Shown: in pieces, positions 46,634-55,086 of the stretch | Numbering within the stretch: position 1 is the stretch's first letter | How the letters are laid out: each line of letters begins with the position of its first letter | Assembly: GCA_963732335.1 (NCBI GenBank) | Contig: CAVSZO010000063.1 | Location: 124,001 to 188,000 of the forward strand | Direction: 5' to 3' | Length of the DNA: 64,000 bases | Source of the DNA: Desertimonas sp963732335 | GTDB taxonomy: Bacteria; Actinomycetota; Acidimicrobiia; Acidimicrobiales; Ilumatobacteraceae | Notes under the pieces: generated by a model | What the model saw: the letters and a program-made list of their open reading frames with translations, nothing else | Databases searched by the model: none | Told to the model about the DNA's origin: nothing | Made by a program: the position numbers and the translations under genes

Positions 46634-47311
46634 GTGTCGACGCCTGACCACATGAGCCCCACCAGGGCGGGCCGCCGTGAACGCAAGAAGCTGGAGACCA
46701 GGGAACGCATTTTCGAGAGCGGCATCGCCCTGTTCGCCACTCGCGGCTACGACTCGACGACGATGGAGCAGATCGGCGAGCGAGCGGATGTGTCACGGGC
46801 GACGGTCTTCAACTACTTCGCCCGGAAGGAAGACATCGTCTTCGAGTGGTTCGCACGACTACGAGCGGAGTTCGCGACGGCCCTCGCCGAGGACGACCAG
46901 TACACGGTCGACTCGACGAGCCGGCTCCGCCGCGCGTTTCGCGTGCTCGCCGACCTCTACGAGGACGACCCCGCGACCGGACGTGCGATGGTGCGCGCCT
47001 GGCAGCGCGCTGGAGGCCCACTGCTCGCCGATGAATCGGACGCACCCCAGCTCGTGGCAGACAGCGTGCGCGCTGGACAACTAGCCGGCGACGTCCCCCC
47101 CGGCGTCGATCCCGATCGTGCCGCCCTCATCCTGTTCGACGCGTACCTCGGAGTCCTCTACCGGTGGGTGCTCGACGAGACCGATCAACTGGCCCTCGGC
47201 GAGCAGCTCACGGCCACGCTCGACTTGATCCTCCCCGCCATCATCCGCACATCCTCCCTCGACACCAACGAGCCGAGACACCGCACCGGCAAGACCCGCC
47301 GCACGTCCTAA
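46634..47311 (+). CDS. TetR-family transcriptional regulator
   Basis: The 225-residue protein has a TetR N-terminal helix-turn-helix (RERIFESGIALFATRGYDSTTMEQIGERADVSRATVFNYFARKEDIVF, about 25-70) and an all-helical ligand domain with PDRAALILFDAYLGVLYRWV near the C-terminus. It most likely represses the divergent PPOX gene and itself. The GTG at 46634 is placed well after TAGGAG; the ATG at 46652 is an alternative. Confidence 0.92.
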   Translation: MSTPDHMSPTRAGRRERKKLETRERIFESGIALFATRGYDSTTMEQIGERADVSRATVFNYFARKEDIVFEWFARLRAEFATALAEDDQYTVDSTSRLRRAFRVLADLYEDDPATGRAMVRAWQRAGGPLLADESDAPQLVADSVRAGQLAGDVPPGVDPDRAALILFDAYLGVLYRWVLDETDQLALGEQLTATLDLILPAIIRTSSLDTNEPRHRTGKTRRTS

Positions 47312-47647
47312 GCCAGGTCACCGGTCGGCGGGGCCGTCTGCCACACCGCCGCGAGAGCGGTGTGAAGCGCCCGGATCCTCGAAGGGTTCTCCTGGTCCAC
47401 AACAACACCGATGGGTCCGGCGAGGTCGCCGAGTTCGACACGCAGGTTCCGCGCCGTTTGAACATCCGGGAGAACGACGGTAGAACCCGGTAGACGCCAA
47501 CCGCAACGACGAAGGTGCGGAGCCGCAGACGCTCGGCTCTGCGAACCCAGCCGCCCGCGTTGACGACCTGTATTCGGCCACCACCACTCCGGCGGAAGCG
47601 TGCCGGACTGCCGCCGGAAGTGTCGATCCGGAGACGTGTCGAGGCGA
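47312..47647. other. Spacer without recognisable feature
   Basis: About 335 bases between convergent genes; no convincing frame. Confidence 0.5.
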
Positions 47648-47878
47648 TCAGTACGGGATGTAATAGAGGGGCACGGCCCCGCACAGCCGGTTGACGCGGC
47701 CGTACGCGTCGACCGTGTAGCAGAGGAAGCCGCCCGCCGACTCGTCGCTCGTGTCCGCGGACTCGGTGGTGGTGGCGATCGCACCGCCGGCAACGAGCGT
47801 GCCCACCGCGAGAGCACTGACCATCAGGGCCTTGCGTCGGTGGCCGACGCGGGGAGTGCGCTGGTGCTGATCCATCAT
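47648..47878 (-). CDS. Small secreted protein
   Basis: The 76-residue protein has a basic start (RTPRVGHRRKA) followed by a hydrophobic signal (LMVSALAVGTLVAGGAIA) and a mature part of about 40 residues with two Cys (GGFLCYTVDAYGRVNRLCGAVPLYYIPY), which may form a disulfide. GAGGAGGACATG gives a strong ribosome-binding site. No family is recognised; it may be a secreted peptide. Confidence 0.65.
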   Translation of the reverse strand: MMDQHQRTPRVGHRRKALMVSALAVGTLVAGGAIATTTESADTSDESAGGFLCYTVDAYGRVNRLCGAVPLYYIPY

Positions 47879-48564
47879 GTCCTCCTCGTTCTTTCGCGAC
47901 CCGGTGGAGCCGTCTGCAAGGAGTTCGGAGCGGACCGAGGAACGGATGACTTGCCTGGCGCCGGGCGACTGGTTGCGCGCGTCGTGCAGCCGGTCCTGGA
48001 CGCGCCCCGAACATCGCGCCCGAATGACGCTCGCCGCCGGCGATCGGCCCGCCCGTATCAGGCATCGACGTGCGGGTCAAGGGCCCCGGCGAGCGTGTCA
48101 CCGGGGACGGAAATGCGTGCATGTCTGCATGCTCTTCTCCACCGGACGGAGGGAGCCCGCCGACATGAGGGGTGGATCGATGTGCAAGAACTGGCTCTGA
48201 GGGATCACGATGCGCTGGGACGTGACCGCGGGTCACGTCCCCGTTGCCGCTCGCAGGCGGGACGGCCCGTCGAAGTCGGACATCGCGGACGATGCTGCGG
48301 GCGACATGCAGGCGGCTGGATCGCCGCCGTCGGGGGGATTCGGTCGGATGGGAGTGGCCCACCCTCACCACCGACACGTTGCTGCGGCTCCAACGCGGCG
48401 ATCACCGACTCCGGTGCATACCGCCGGGGCGCGGCGATGCCGCGCGGCTCGCCCTCGTTGGGGGATCGACACTTGCTGATCTCCATGAAACTCCACGCCG
48501 TCTTCAAGCTCGCCGGGTGACGATCGTCGAGGATGAACGGGCAGCGAGAAGACCGAGGGATGCG
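47879..48564. other. Non-coding stretch
   Basis: About 690 bases with only Arg/Pro-rich open frames on both strands. No repeat or RNA structure is clear. Confidence 0.5.
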
Positions 48565-48780
48565 ATGAACCAGATCGAGCGACCCATGACGGCAGGGGAC
48601 GTCATCGAGTTCACCATGCATGACCAGCGCCACACGGCAGTCGTGATGCTGATGACCGACGATGATCTCGTCCTGCTCGACCTCCTCGACGGCGACCGCC
48701 CGGCGTGGGCCGGCATTTCGAGCCTTCAAGAGGCGGCGATCTTCACCCCCGAATCTGGTGAGGACCTGGCTGCCGCCTGA
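48565..48780 (+). CDS. Small acidic hypothetical protein
   Basis: The 71-residue protein (MNQIERPMTAGDVIEFTMHD, VLMTDD-like beta strands, ISSLQEAAIFTPESG) has a plausible soluble beta composition and an acidic pI, unlike the Arg-rich frames around it. A GTG at 48517 would extend it. No known family. Support is composition only. Confidence 0.5.
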   Translation: MNQIERPMTAGDVIEFTMHDQRHTAVVMLMTDDDLVLLDLLDGDRPAWAGISSLQEAAIFTPESGEDLAAA

Positions 48781-49184
48781 CCACCAGGGCGGACCCGCCA
48801 TTGCAAGGCGTTCCTACCGCGGACGAGGTGCGCCTGTCAGACGGCCGCACCGGGGGGCAGTGCCTCTGTGCGACCGGCGGCGAGGGGATCCGCGCCCGAA
48901 TGACGCGACCGAATGACGGCGCCGAAGCCGATCCAACGATGCCGCTCACTGGCATCTCGTTGTGACTGCAACGAGATGTGTCGTTCTGCCTCAGGACCGC
49001 CGTGGACTGGCGCCATGGTTGTGGCGGAATGTGTGGGCCTGCGAGATCGGGTGGTGACCTGGGTGGATCGCATCAGGGTGATGACAGCGTCGTCGTGCGG
49101 GTGGTCCGCTTCGAGGTCTATGTCGTGTGACGTGTGCGTGCTCGAAAATGGCTGAACGCTTCGGGCGCGTTTGTGTCGTAATGG
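48781..49184. other. Spacer with CACTGGCAT motif
   Basis: About 400 bases without a gene. It holds two closely spaced GACCGAATGACG-like pieces and the recurring motif CACTGGCAT at 48947. Confidence 0.5.
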
Positions 49185-50015
49185 GTGGCTGTGACACCGA
49201 GCGAGACCTATGCCATCGTCGGCGGCCGCACCGGCAAGTCGCGTTTGGACGTCCTTGCCGAGGGGATGCAGGCGTCGACTCTCCAGCTGCTGGAGCGGGT
49301 CGGCGTCCCGGCGGGCGGCGCCTGTCTCGACGTTGGCTGCGGGGGTGGGCACGTCACGCTGGAACTAGCCCGGCTTGCCGGACCGTCGGGGCTGGCGGTT
49401 GGTGTCGACTTCGACTCCGATGTGCTCGCCCTCGCCGAGGAGGATGCTGCGAGGCTTGGAGTCACCAATGTTCAGTTCCGCTGCGGCGATGCACTGGGGC
49501 TGGCGTCGGCCGTCGGCGACTTCGACTTCGACGTCGTGTACTGCCGGTTCCTGCTCAGCCACGTCGCGTCGCCCGGCGATGTGGTCCGGGGGATGGCCAA
49601 CCTCGTGCGCCCCGGCGGCGCCGTCGCGGTCGAAGACATCGACTATCGCGGATCGCTGTGTGAGCCGCCGAGCGAAGCGTTCCAGCGGTACGACGAGCTC
49701 TATCGGTCAATCGTTCGACAGCGCGGCGCCGACGCCGAGATAGGGCCCCGCCTTCCCGGTCTGCTCGATGACGCCGGGCTGGTGCACGTCGACGTCGCCA
49801 GCTTTCAGCTCGTCGGGCGCGACCCGCAATCGTTCGTCAAACGGATCCACGTCTTGACGCTCGAGCGCATCGCACCGGCACTACTCGATGGCGGCCTTGT
49901 GTCCGTCGAAGAACTCGACGAATTGCGTCGCAGCCTGCAGTCCGTCGCCAATGACGAGCGGACACTGTTCTGCTCACCGCGCTTCTTCCAGGTGTGGGGA
50001 CACCGACCGAACTAA
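49185..50015 (+). CDS. Class I SAM-dependent methyltransferase
   Basis: The 276-residue enzyme has motif I CLDVGCGGGHVTLELAR, motif II VGVDFDSDVLALAEE, motif III GDFDFDVVYCRFLLSHV and motif IV LVRPGGAVAVEDID, matching Methyltransf_25/31-type enzymes. A C-terminal helical region (FQRYDELYRSIVRQRGADAEIGPRLPGLL) is typical of small-molecule methyltransferases. GTG at 49185. Acceptor is unknown. Confidence 0.9.
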   Translation: MAVTPSETYAIVGGRTGKSRLDVLAEGMQASTLQLLERVGVPAGGACLDVGCGGGHVTLELARLAGPSGLAVGVDFDSDVLALAEEDAARLGVTNVQFRCGDALGLASAVGDFDFDVVYCRFLLSHVASPGDVVRGMANLVRPGGAVAVEDIDYRGSLCEPPSEAFQRYDELYRSIVRQRGADAEIGPRLPGLLDDAGLVHVDVASFQLVGRDPQSFVKRIHVLTLERIAPALLDGGLVSVEELDELRRSLQSVANDERTLFCSPRFFQVWGHRPN

Positions 50016-50137
50016 CCACAATCGATCCAGCCCGATCGACACCCTCGACGTCCCGTGGCACGCAGCGCCGCCGACACGACTTCGGGGTCGGGTGTCGCCG
50101 ACGTCACCGTCCCTCGGAGCGCGCCGACATCCGATCG

Positions 50138-50599
50138 ATGACTTCGATGACGCTCCCGGGCGGGCAGTCTGGTCGGGTGGACATACGAGACCTATCAAAT
50201 GCGCACGAGGACGCCGTCCTTGCGATGTCTCACCTCTTGGACGGGAAGGCACGGGTCTCAGCGACCCGTCGATTTCTCGGAGAGCACAGTCATCGCGTGC
50301 TGGTCGCGTACGCCGACGGGACGGCGGCTGGTTTCGTGACAGGGGTCGAGATGACCCATCCCGACAAGGGCACAGAGATGTTCCTGTATGAGCTTGGTGT
50401 CGACGAGCCGTTCCGGAACCGAGGCATTGGTACGGCCCTCGTCGAAGCCCTGGCTGACCTGGCGCGGACGTCGGGCTGCTATGGCATGTGGGTCGTTACT
50501 GACGAGGACAACGCCGCTGCGATGCACACCTACACCGCCGCTGGAGGCACCGACCCACAGCAGCAGACAATGTTGACATGGACCTTCGCCCGCACATAG
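50138..50599 (+). CDS. GNAT acetyltransferase, AAC(3)-I-like
   Basis: The 153-residue protein has a GNAT fold with RFLGEHSHRVLVAYADGTAAGFVTG, EMFLYELGVDEPFRNRGIGTALVEAL (acetyl-CoA loop RNRGIGTA) and TDEDNAAAMHTYTAAGG. It resembles the AAC(3)-I group of aminoglycoside 3-N-acetyltransferases in order and length, but also generic GNATs. Antibiotic resistance is not established. ATG at 50138. Confidence 0.83.
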   Translation: MTSMTLPGGQSGRVDIRDLSNAHEDAVLAMSHLLDGKARVSATRRFLGEHSHRVLVAYADGTAAGFVTGVEMTHPDKGTEMFLYELGVDEPFRNRGIGTALVEALADLARTSGCYGMWVVTDEDNAAAMHTYTAAGGTDPQQQTMLTWTFART

Positions 50600-50694
50600 C
50601 TGTCCGTACTGGCGCCGGCTCGCTTGCCCAGTCGACGCCCGCGCGTGTTGAGGCGGCCGGTGACCGGACCGTCAGCCCGGGGCGAGCGACTCCG

Positions 50695-52065
50695 TCATAC
50701 GAGAGTGACGTCGTGTGCCTCGTCGCCCTTGCGTCCCGGGCGGACCGCGAACTCGACGGTCGAGCCGATCGGCAGCGAAGCGCCCGCTGGCAGGTTCGAG
50801 TGGTGAACGAACAGGTCAACGCCAGTGCCCCGATCGATGAAGCCGTAGCCGCGGCCGCCGTTGAAGAACTTGACGCGGCCCCGGGCTCGCCCGGGTGCGG
50901 TAGGCGTCGGCGCTCGGTGTAGGACAGGCGTGTCATTGAGTGCGTCGAGGTCGACGTTGGAGATGGCGGCGTCGATGCCGACCTCCCGTTGCAGGCGGCG
51001 GGCGTCGTGCGTGGCGGACCTCTCGATGAGCGACACGACAACGCCGGTCGCGCCCGCTCGCGCGGTGCGCCCGGACCGGTGGACGTACGTAGCCGCATCC
51101 TGTGGCGGATCGAAGTGGACGACGCCGGCGACACCATCTACGTGCACACCGCGGGCGGCGACGTCGGTTGCGATCAGCGAGCGCACCTCACCGCAGGCGA
51201 ACGCTCGAAGGGCCCGGTCGCGCTGACGCTGGCTGCGGCCGCCGTGGATCGGGGTCGCCGTTACACCGAGCATGTCGAGCTGCTTGGTCAGCCGATCGGC
51301 ACCGTGTCGCGTCCGGCAAAACACGATCGTCGAGCCCATCGCCGTGATGGCATCCGCCGTGGCCGCGGCGCGCTCGGTCCGGTCAACCCGCCAAAAGATG
51401 TGGCGGGCGGCCGAGATGTCGGGGCCCTGAGGGCCGATCTCATGGACAACGGGGTCGCGCTGGACATCGCCGGCAAGATTGGACACCGCACCGTCGAACG
51501 TGGCGGAGAACAACAGCACCTGACGTTCGTCATTGGTCAGTCGGAGAATGCGGCGCACCGCCGGCAAGAAGCCCATGTCGGCCATGCGGTCAGCCTCGTC
51601 GATGACGACCTGGTCCACGTCGCCGAGTGACACGAAACCGGATTGGATCAGGTCCTCGAGCCGGCCGGGACACGCCACGACGAGCTCGACGCCGGACTCG
51701 AAGGCCTTGCGCTGTGGGCCATAACCCACCCCGCCATACACCGACACGACGTCGTGGCCCCGCTGGCGCACGAACTGGCGCAGCTCCCTGGTGATCTGCT
51801 CAGCCAGCTCGCGGGTCGGGGCAAGCACGAGGGCGGTGGGACGGCGACGCTGGGCGGAACGCAGCCGGGTGACCAACGGCAGGCCGAAGGCGAGCGTCTT
51901 GCCCGAGCCAGTGGGGGCGCGACCGGCGACATCACGGCCGGCAAGGGCGTCGGGGATGACGGCGGACTGGACAGGAAACGGTTCGGTAATCGCGGCGGCG
52001 TCGAGACGCGCGCACAGATCCGAGGGCACGCCGAGCTCGGCGAACCGCGCAGCGGCGGAGGACAT
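50695..52065 (-). CDS. DEAD-box RNA helicase with C-terminal cold-shock domain
   Basis: The 456-residue protein has all DEAD-box motifs: FPVQSAVIP (Q motif), APTGSGKT, APTRELAEQ, DEAD (VIDEADRMADMGF), SAT, ATDVAARGVHVDGV and HRSGRTARAG. The last 60 residues are a cold-shock domain (GRVKFFNGGRGYGFIDRGTGVDLFVHHSNL, with both RNP motifs). Helicase and CSD are normally separate proteins. The fused CSD may hold single-stranded RNA for unwinding in the cold. Start 52065. Confidence 0.92.
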   Translation of the reverse strand: MSSAAARFAELGVPSDLCARLDAAAITEPFPVQSAVIPDALAGRDVAGRAPTGSGKTLAFGLPLVTRLRSAQRRRPTALVLAPTRELAEQITRELRQFVRQRGHDVVSVYGGVGYGPQRKAFESGVELVVACPGRLEDLIQSGFVSLGDVDQVVIDEADRMADMGFLPAVRRILRLTNDERQVLLFSATFDGAVSNLAGDVQRDPVVHEIGPQGPDISAARHIFWRVDRTERAAATADAITAMGSTIVFCRTRHGADRLTKQLDMLGVTATPIHGGRSQRQRDRALRAFACGEVRSLIATDVAARGVHVDGVAGVVHFDPPQDAATYVHRSGRTARAGATGVVVSLIERSATHDARRLQREVGIDAAISNVDLDALNDTPVLHRAPTPTAPGRARGRVKFFNGGRGYGFIDRGTGVDLFVHHSNLPAGASLPIGSTVEFAVRPGRKGDEAHDVTLV

Positions 52066-52279
52066 ATGGGGGACTTTCAGTTGCTCAACAGCTCACTCGG
52101 CCGGAACAACGGAGCGTCTGCACGCCGGCAGCGGCGCTGTCGACGCGTGGCACCCTACCGTTCAGAACAGCCGTTCCCACCGCGAGTCGGTCGCGGCTCA
52201 CAGTCGCCGCACCGAACAGCGCCCAACAACCGCACCGAACGACGACGTCCACGTCTCCCACGGACGCGACCGATCGATC

Positions 52280-52354
52280 ACTGGCATCTCCGGACTTGTC
52301 AACCCTGACACTTTCGCTCGGTTACCAGCAGTGGTTATCGACGAAGCGCCGTCG
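52280..52354 (+). repeat. 75-nt dispersed repeat, copy 1
   Basis: Begins ACTGGCATCTCCG and shares about 65 of 76 aligned bases with 63006-63081. Read in frame it gives TGISGLVNPDTFARLPAVVI, and most differences from the other copy are at third codon positions, as in a former coding piece. Confidence 0.6.
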
Positions 52355-52646
52355 GCATCGGCCTCGTCGGTCAAACAGATCAGGAGCTTGGCGAAGACTT
52401 CGCAGTGGCGCTGCGCGCGACGCAGCTGAACGCAGGGTAGGAGGCTGTCGCATTAGCTCCGGTGGAGTGCATGAGCATGCGCTGCCCTGAATGGGCGCCG
52501 GATCGGACGGAGTTCAACGCGATGAGAGTTCCGCGCTCATAGCGCGCGGATCTCTCATCGCGTGTTCGCGGCCGCCGCATTGGACCCGTCATCGGGCCCG
52601 AACCCGGCACGTCACGGAGCAGCAGCAACGGCCGGCACGGTGCATC

Positions 52647-52842
52647 GCACATCCGGCCGAGTACATGGTTATGCACTGTCGGGCTAACGTCAACAGCCTC
52701 GTAGAGCTAACGCAGGAGAGATCGCGGTAACACGTCGTACCCGTATCCTGCGTGAACGGTCTACGGCGTGACGGTAACCAGTATCGAGGTGTCGGGTTAG
52801 GTCCGACTGATCGCATAACCATGCACTTCGCTCCGGATGTGC
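52647..52842. repeat. Inverted pair of related elements
   Basis: 52647-52688 (GCACATCCGG ... CATGGTTATGC ... CTAAC) and the reverse complement of 52791-52842 are similar over about 45 bases with small gaps. About 100 bases separate them. It may be a small decayed mobile element. Confidence 0.5.
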
Positions 52843-53024
52843 AAGGATCGGTGTCGCAGTTGTCGACTGGTCCGATGTCAGGCCGGGCCAGGAGGCCGCG
52901 GACCGTGAGTCGGTTCGTGATCCCGGGCGGACCAACAACGTTGCGAGCTGTCTTAGAAAGTTGTCCATCGAGGTAGACAGCGTTCGATACTGTAGACGCC
53001 ATTCTGGCGACTGGGACGCCGCTG

Positions 53025-53789
53025 TCAAGCCCGGCCGCGGTGGGTGCTGACGATGGCGTCGCGGGCGCGCATCAACGCACCCAACGTCTCCAGCCGGCGC
53101 TCGGGCCCGAACCGGCTCGCCGGCACCGAGCACGACAAGGCGTCCTCGGGAGGGCTGGCCAGGGGAAGGGCGACGGCGACGCACGCGATCCCGTTGGCGT
53201 TCTCTCCCTCGTCGCTCGACCAACCGCGGGCGCGGATCTCGGCCAGCTGCACCTGCAGCGTCCCGACGTCGGTGATCGTCGCCGCGGTGATGCGCTCGAG
53301 CCGCTCGGGCAGGTGGGCCTCGAGCTGGTCCTCGGGGAGCTCGGCCAGCAAGGCTTTGCCGAGCGCCGTCGTGTACGCGGGGAGCCGGCGGCCGACGGCC
53401 GAGAACAGGCGCAGCTGCTGTGTCGATTCCCGTTTGGCCAGGTAGACAATGTCGGTTCCGTCAAGACGGCCGAGGTGCACGGTCTCGTCGAGCTCACCCG
53501 CGAGCGAGTCGAGCACCGGTGCCGTGAACGCGACCACGGGATCCCCGTCGATGTACGCCGTCCCCACTCGCACCGCCCGCACGCCGATCGCCAGGCGGCC
53601 GGCCGGATCCCGCTGCACCCATCCTCGGCGGATCAGCGTCTGCACGACGACGTGCAGGCTGCTCTTCGGGACGCCGAGGTCGCGGGCGAGCTCGGCGAGC
53701 GTGGGCGCCCGGCTCTCGGCCAAACGCTCGAGCACCTGCACGGCGCGCACCGCCGACTTGGCGTCTCGCTCGGTGACGTTGTCGACCAA
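53025..53789 (-). CDS. IclR-family transcriptional regulator
   Basis: The 254-residue protein has an N-terminal winged helix (AVQVLERLAESRAPTLAELARDLGVPKSSLHVVVQTLIRRGWVQ, about 15-60) and a C-terminal IclR effector domain (DELDETVHLGRLDG, YLAKRESTQQLRLFSAVGRRLPAYTTALGKALLAEL, GWSSDEGENANGIACVAVAL). It is divergent from the ribose-type ABC operon and most likely controls it in response to the imported sugar or a product. Confidence 0.93.
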   Translation of the reverse strand: MVDNVTERDAKSAVRAVQVLERLAESRAPTLAELARDLGVPKSSLHVVVQTLIRRGWVQRDPAGRLAIGVRAVRVGTAYIDGDPVVAFTAPVLDSLAGELDETVHLGRLDGTDIVYLAKRESTQQLRLFSAVGRRLPAYTTALGKALLAELPEDQLEAHLPERLERITAATITDVGTLQVQLAEIRARGWSSDEGENANGIACVAVALPLASPPEDALSCSVPASRFGPERRLETLGALMRARDAIVSTHRGRA

Positions 53790-53838
53790 ACTGGTTCCAC
53801 ACTCCCATCCGACCTTCGAGTGACCTCACCGTCGGACC

Positions 53839-53868
53839 TTGACACGTCGACGTCGACGCCACCATGAT
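53839..53868 (+). promoter_or_regulatory. Probable promoter of the sugar ABC operon
   Basis: TTGACA (53839-53844) and CATGAT (53863-53868) are separated by 18 bases, a good sigma-70-type match about 110 bases before the binding-protein start. It lies in the gap to the divergent IclR gene. Confidence 0.5.
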
Positions 53869-53885
53869 ACTGTACTTCATTCCGA

Positions 53886-53901
53886 CCTGTGTCTACATAG
53901 G
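53886..53901. promoter_or_regulatory. IclR operator candidate
   Basis: CCTGTGTCTACATAGG is an imperfect palindrome (12 of 16 positions) just downstream of the predicted -10 box, where a bound repressor would block transcription. The core TGTCTAC recurs, reversed, near 52972 by the 3' end of the IclR gene. Confidence 0.4.
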
Positions 53902-53978
53902 TGGACGCAGTTCTGGAGCACGTGAGCCACCGACCGGGGGGACCGGGCGTCGGCGCAATCGTCAGAGAGGGGAACATC

Positions 53979-55073
53979 GTGGGGGGATCAAGAACACTTC
54001 GGCGCTCGCGGTCAGCGCGTGCGGTCGTGGCCGGGTTCGTGGCGATCGCCGCGGTCGGAGCGGGCGCTACCGTGGTGGCCGCGACCACCGTGCCGAGCGA
54101 CACGGAGGGCGGTGGCGGTGGCGGCGGCGACTACCTCGTCGAGGCCCGGGAGGGCCCGTACACGGTTGGCCTCGTTAACGCGTTCGTCGGCAACTCGTGG
54201 CGCAACCAGATGGTCGCCGAACTGGAGTACGCGGCCGATCAAAGCCCGGACGTCGAAGAGCTCCTGATCGCCAACGCCGACAACGACGTGTCGACAATGA
54301 ACTCGCAGATCAGCGACATGGTGGCCAGCGGCGTCGACATCCTGCTCGTCAATGCGGTGTCCGAGACGGCATCCAACGCCGAGCTGGAACGAGCCCACGA
54401 CGCTGGCGTTGTCGTGGTGTCGTTCGACGCCACGGTGGACACGCCGGTCTCCATCCGCGTCAACACCGACCCCGCCGAGTTCGGCACCGTCGGCGCAGAA
54501 TGGCTGGTGGATGCCATGGGAGGCAGCGGTTCGGTCGTCGCCCTCAACGGGATCGCCGGCAACCCGGTGAGCGAGGCCCGCTGGGCCGCCGCCCAGGAGG
54601 TGTTCGACGCAGCGGGAATCGAGGTCGTCGGCCAAGCCAACGCCGACTGGGATCTGGCCCTCGGCCGCACGGCGGCCGCCGACCTGCTCGCCGCGCATCC
54701 CGACGTCAACGGCATCTACTCCCAGGGCGGGGCGATGTCGGTGGGCGCCCTGCAGGCGCTCGAAGCGGCCGGCCGCGACCCCCTTCCCGTGCCGGGTGAG
54801 GGCAACAACCAGTTCCTCAAGGTGTGGTCTGAGCTCTTCGACGAGTCGGGCTGGACGTCGGTCGCCCCCGCCCACGGACCGTCGCTGGTGGTCCGGGCGC
54901 TCGAGACCGGCATCTCGGTCCTCCAGGGCGAGGACCCTGGCCAGGAGGTCATCATCCCCCTGCCTGTCATCACCCAGGAGACCCTCGCCGACTACGTGCG
55001 ACCCGACCTGCCGGACTCGCTGTGGCTGCCGACCGACCTGCCCGACGACGTGATCCAGGAGCTGTTCGGCTGA
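53979..55073 (+). CDS. Sugar ABC transporter substrate-binding protein
   Basis: The 364-residue protein has a signal peptide (RRSRSARAVVAGFVAIAAVGAGATVVA), a Gly-rich stretch, and a Peripla_BP_4 domain: YTVGLVNAFVGNSWRNQMVAELEYAA, MNSQISDMVASGVDILLVNAV, VVSFDATVDTPVSIRVNTD, GIYSQGGAMSVGALQALEAAG. It matches ribose/xylose/autoinducer-type receptors. Without a Cys at the cleavage site a lipoprotein anchor is not evident. The GTG at 53979 follows GAGAGGGGAA. First gene of the operon. Confidence 0.92.
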   Translation: MGGSRTLRRSRSARAVVAGFVAIAAVGAGATVVAATTVPSDTEGGGGGGGDYLVEAREGPYTVGLVNAFVGNSWRNQMVAELEYAADQSPDVEELLIANADNDVSTMNSQISDMVASGVDILLVNAVSETASNAELERAHDAGVVVVSFDATVDTPVSIRVNTDPAEFGTVGAEWLVDAMGGSGSVVALNGIAGNPVSEARWAAAQEVFDAAGIEVVGQANADWDLALGRTAAADLLAAHPDVNGIYSQGGAMSVGALQALEAAGRDPLPVPGEGNNQFLKVWSELFDESGWTSVAPAHGPSLVVRALETGISVLQGEDPGQEVIIPLPVITQETLADYVRPDLPDSLWLPTDLPDDVIQELFG

Positions 55074-55086
55074 CCTCGAGGTCGGC

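Larger units (their letters stand above)
52066..53024. other. Repeat-bearing non-coding stretch
   Basis: Nearly 1 kb without an intact gene between the helicase and IclR genes. It contains a 75-nt repeat (52280) shared with 63006, an inverted pair of about 45-50 nt (52647-52842), and GTAGAC motifs near 52970-53000 that recur before the ABC operon. Confidence 0.6.

Noticed and set aside
50138..50599. Calling the acetyltransferase an aminoglycoside-resistance gene
   Set aside because: It has the general order of AAC(3)-I enzymes, but the shared features are those of GNAT proteins in general; resistance cannot be claimed from this.
52796..52802. GTTAGGT, matching the integron attC core GTTRRRY
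   Set aside because: No partner RYYYAAC site at a suitable distance and no integrase gene in the window; single seven-base matches are expected by chance.
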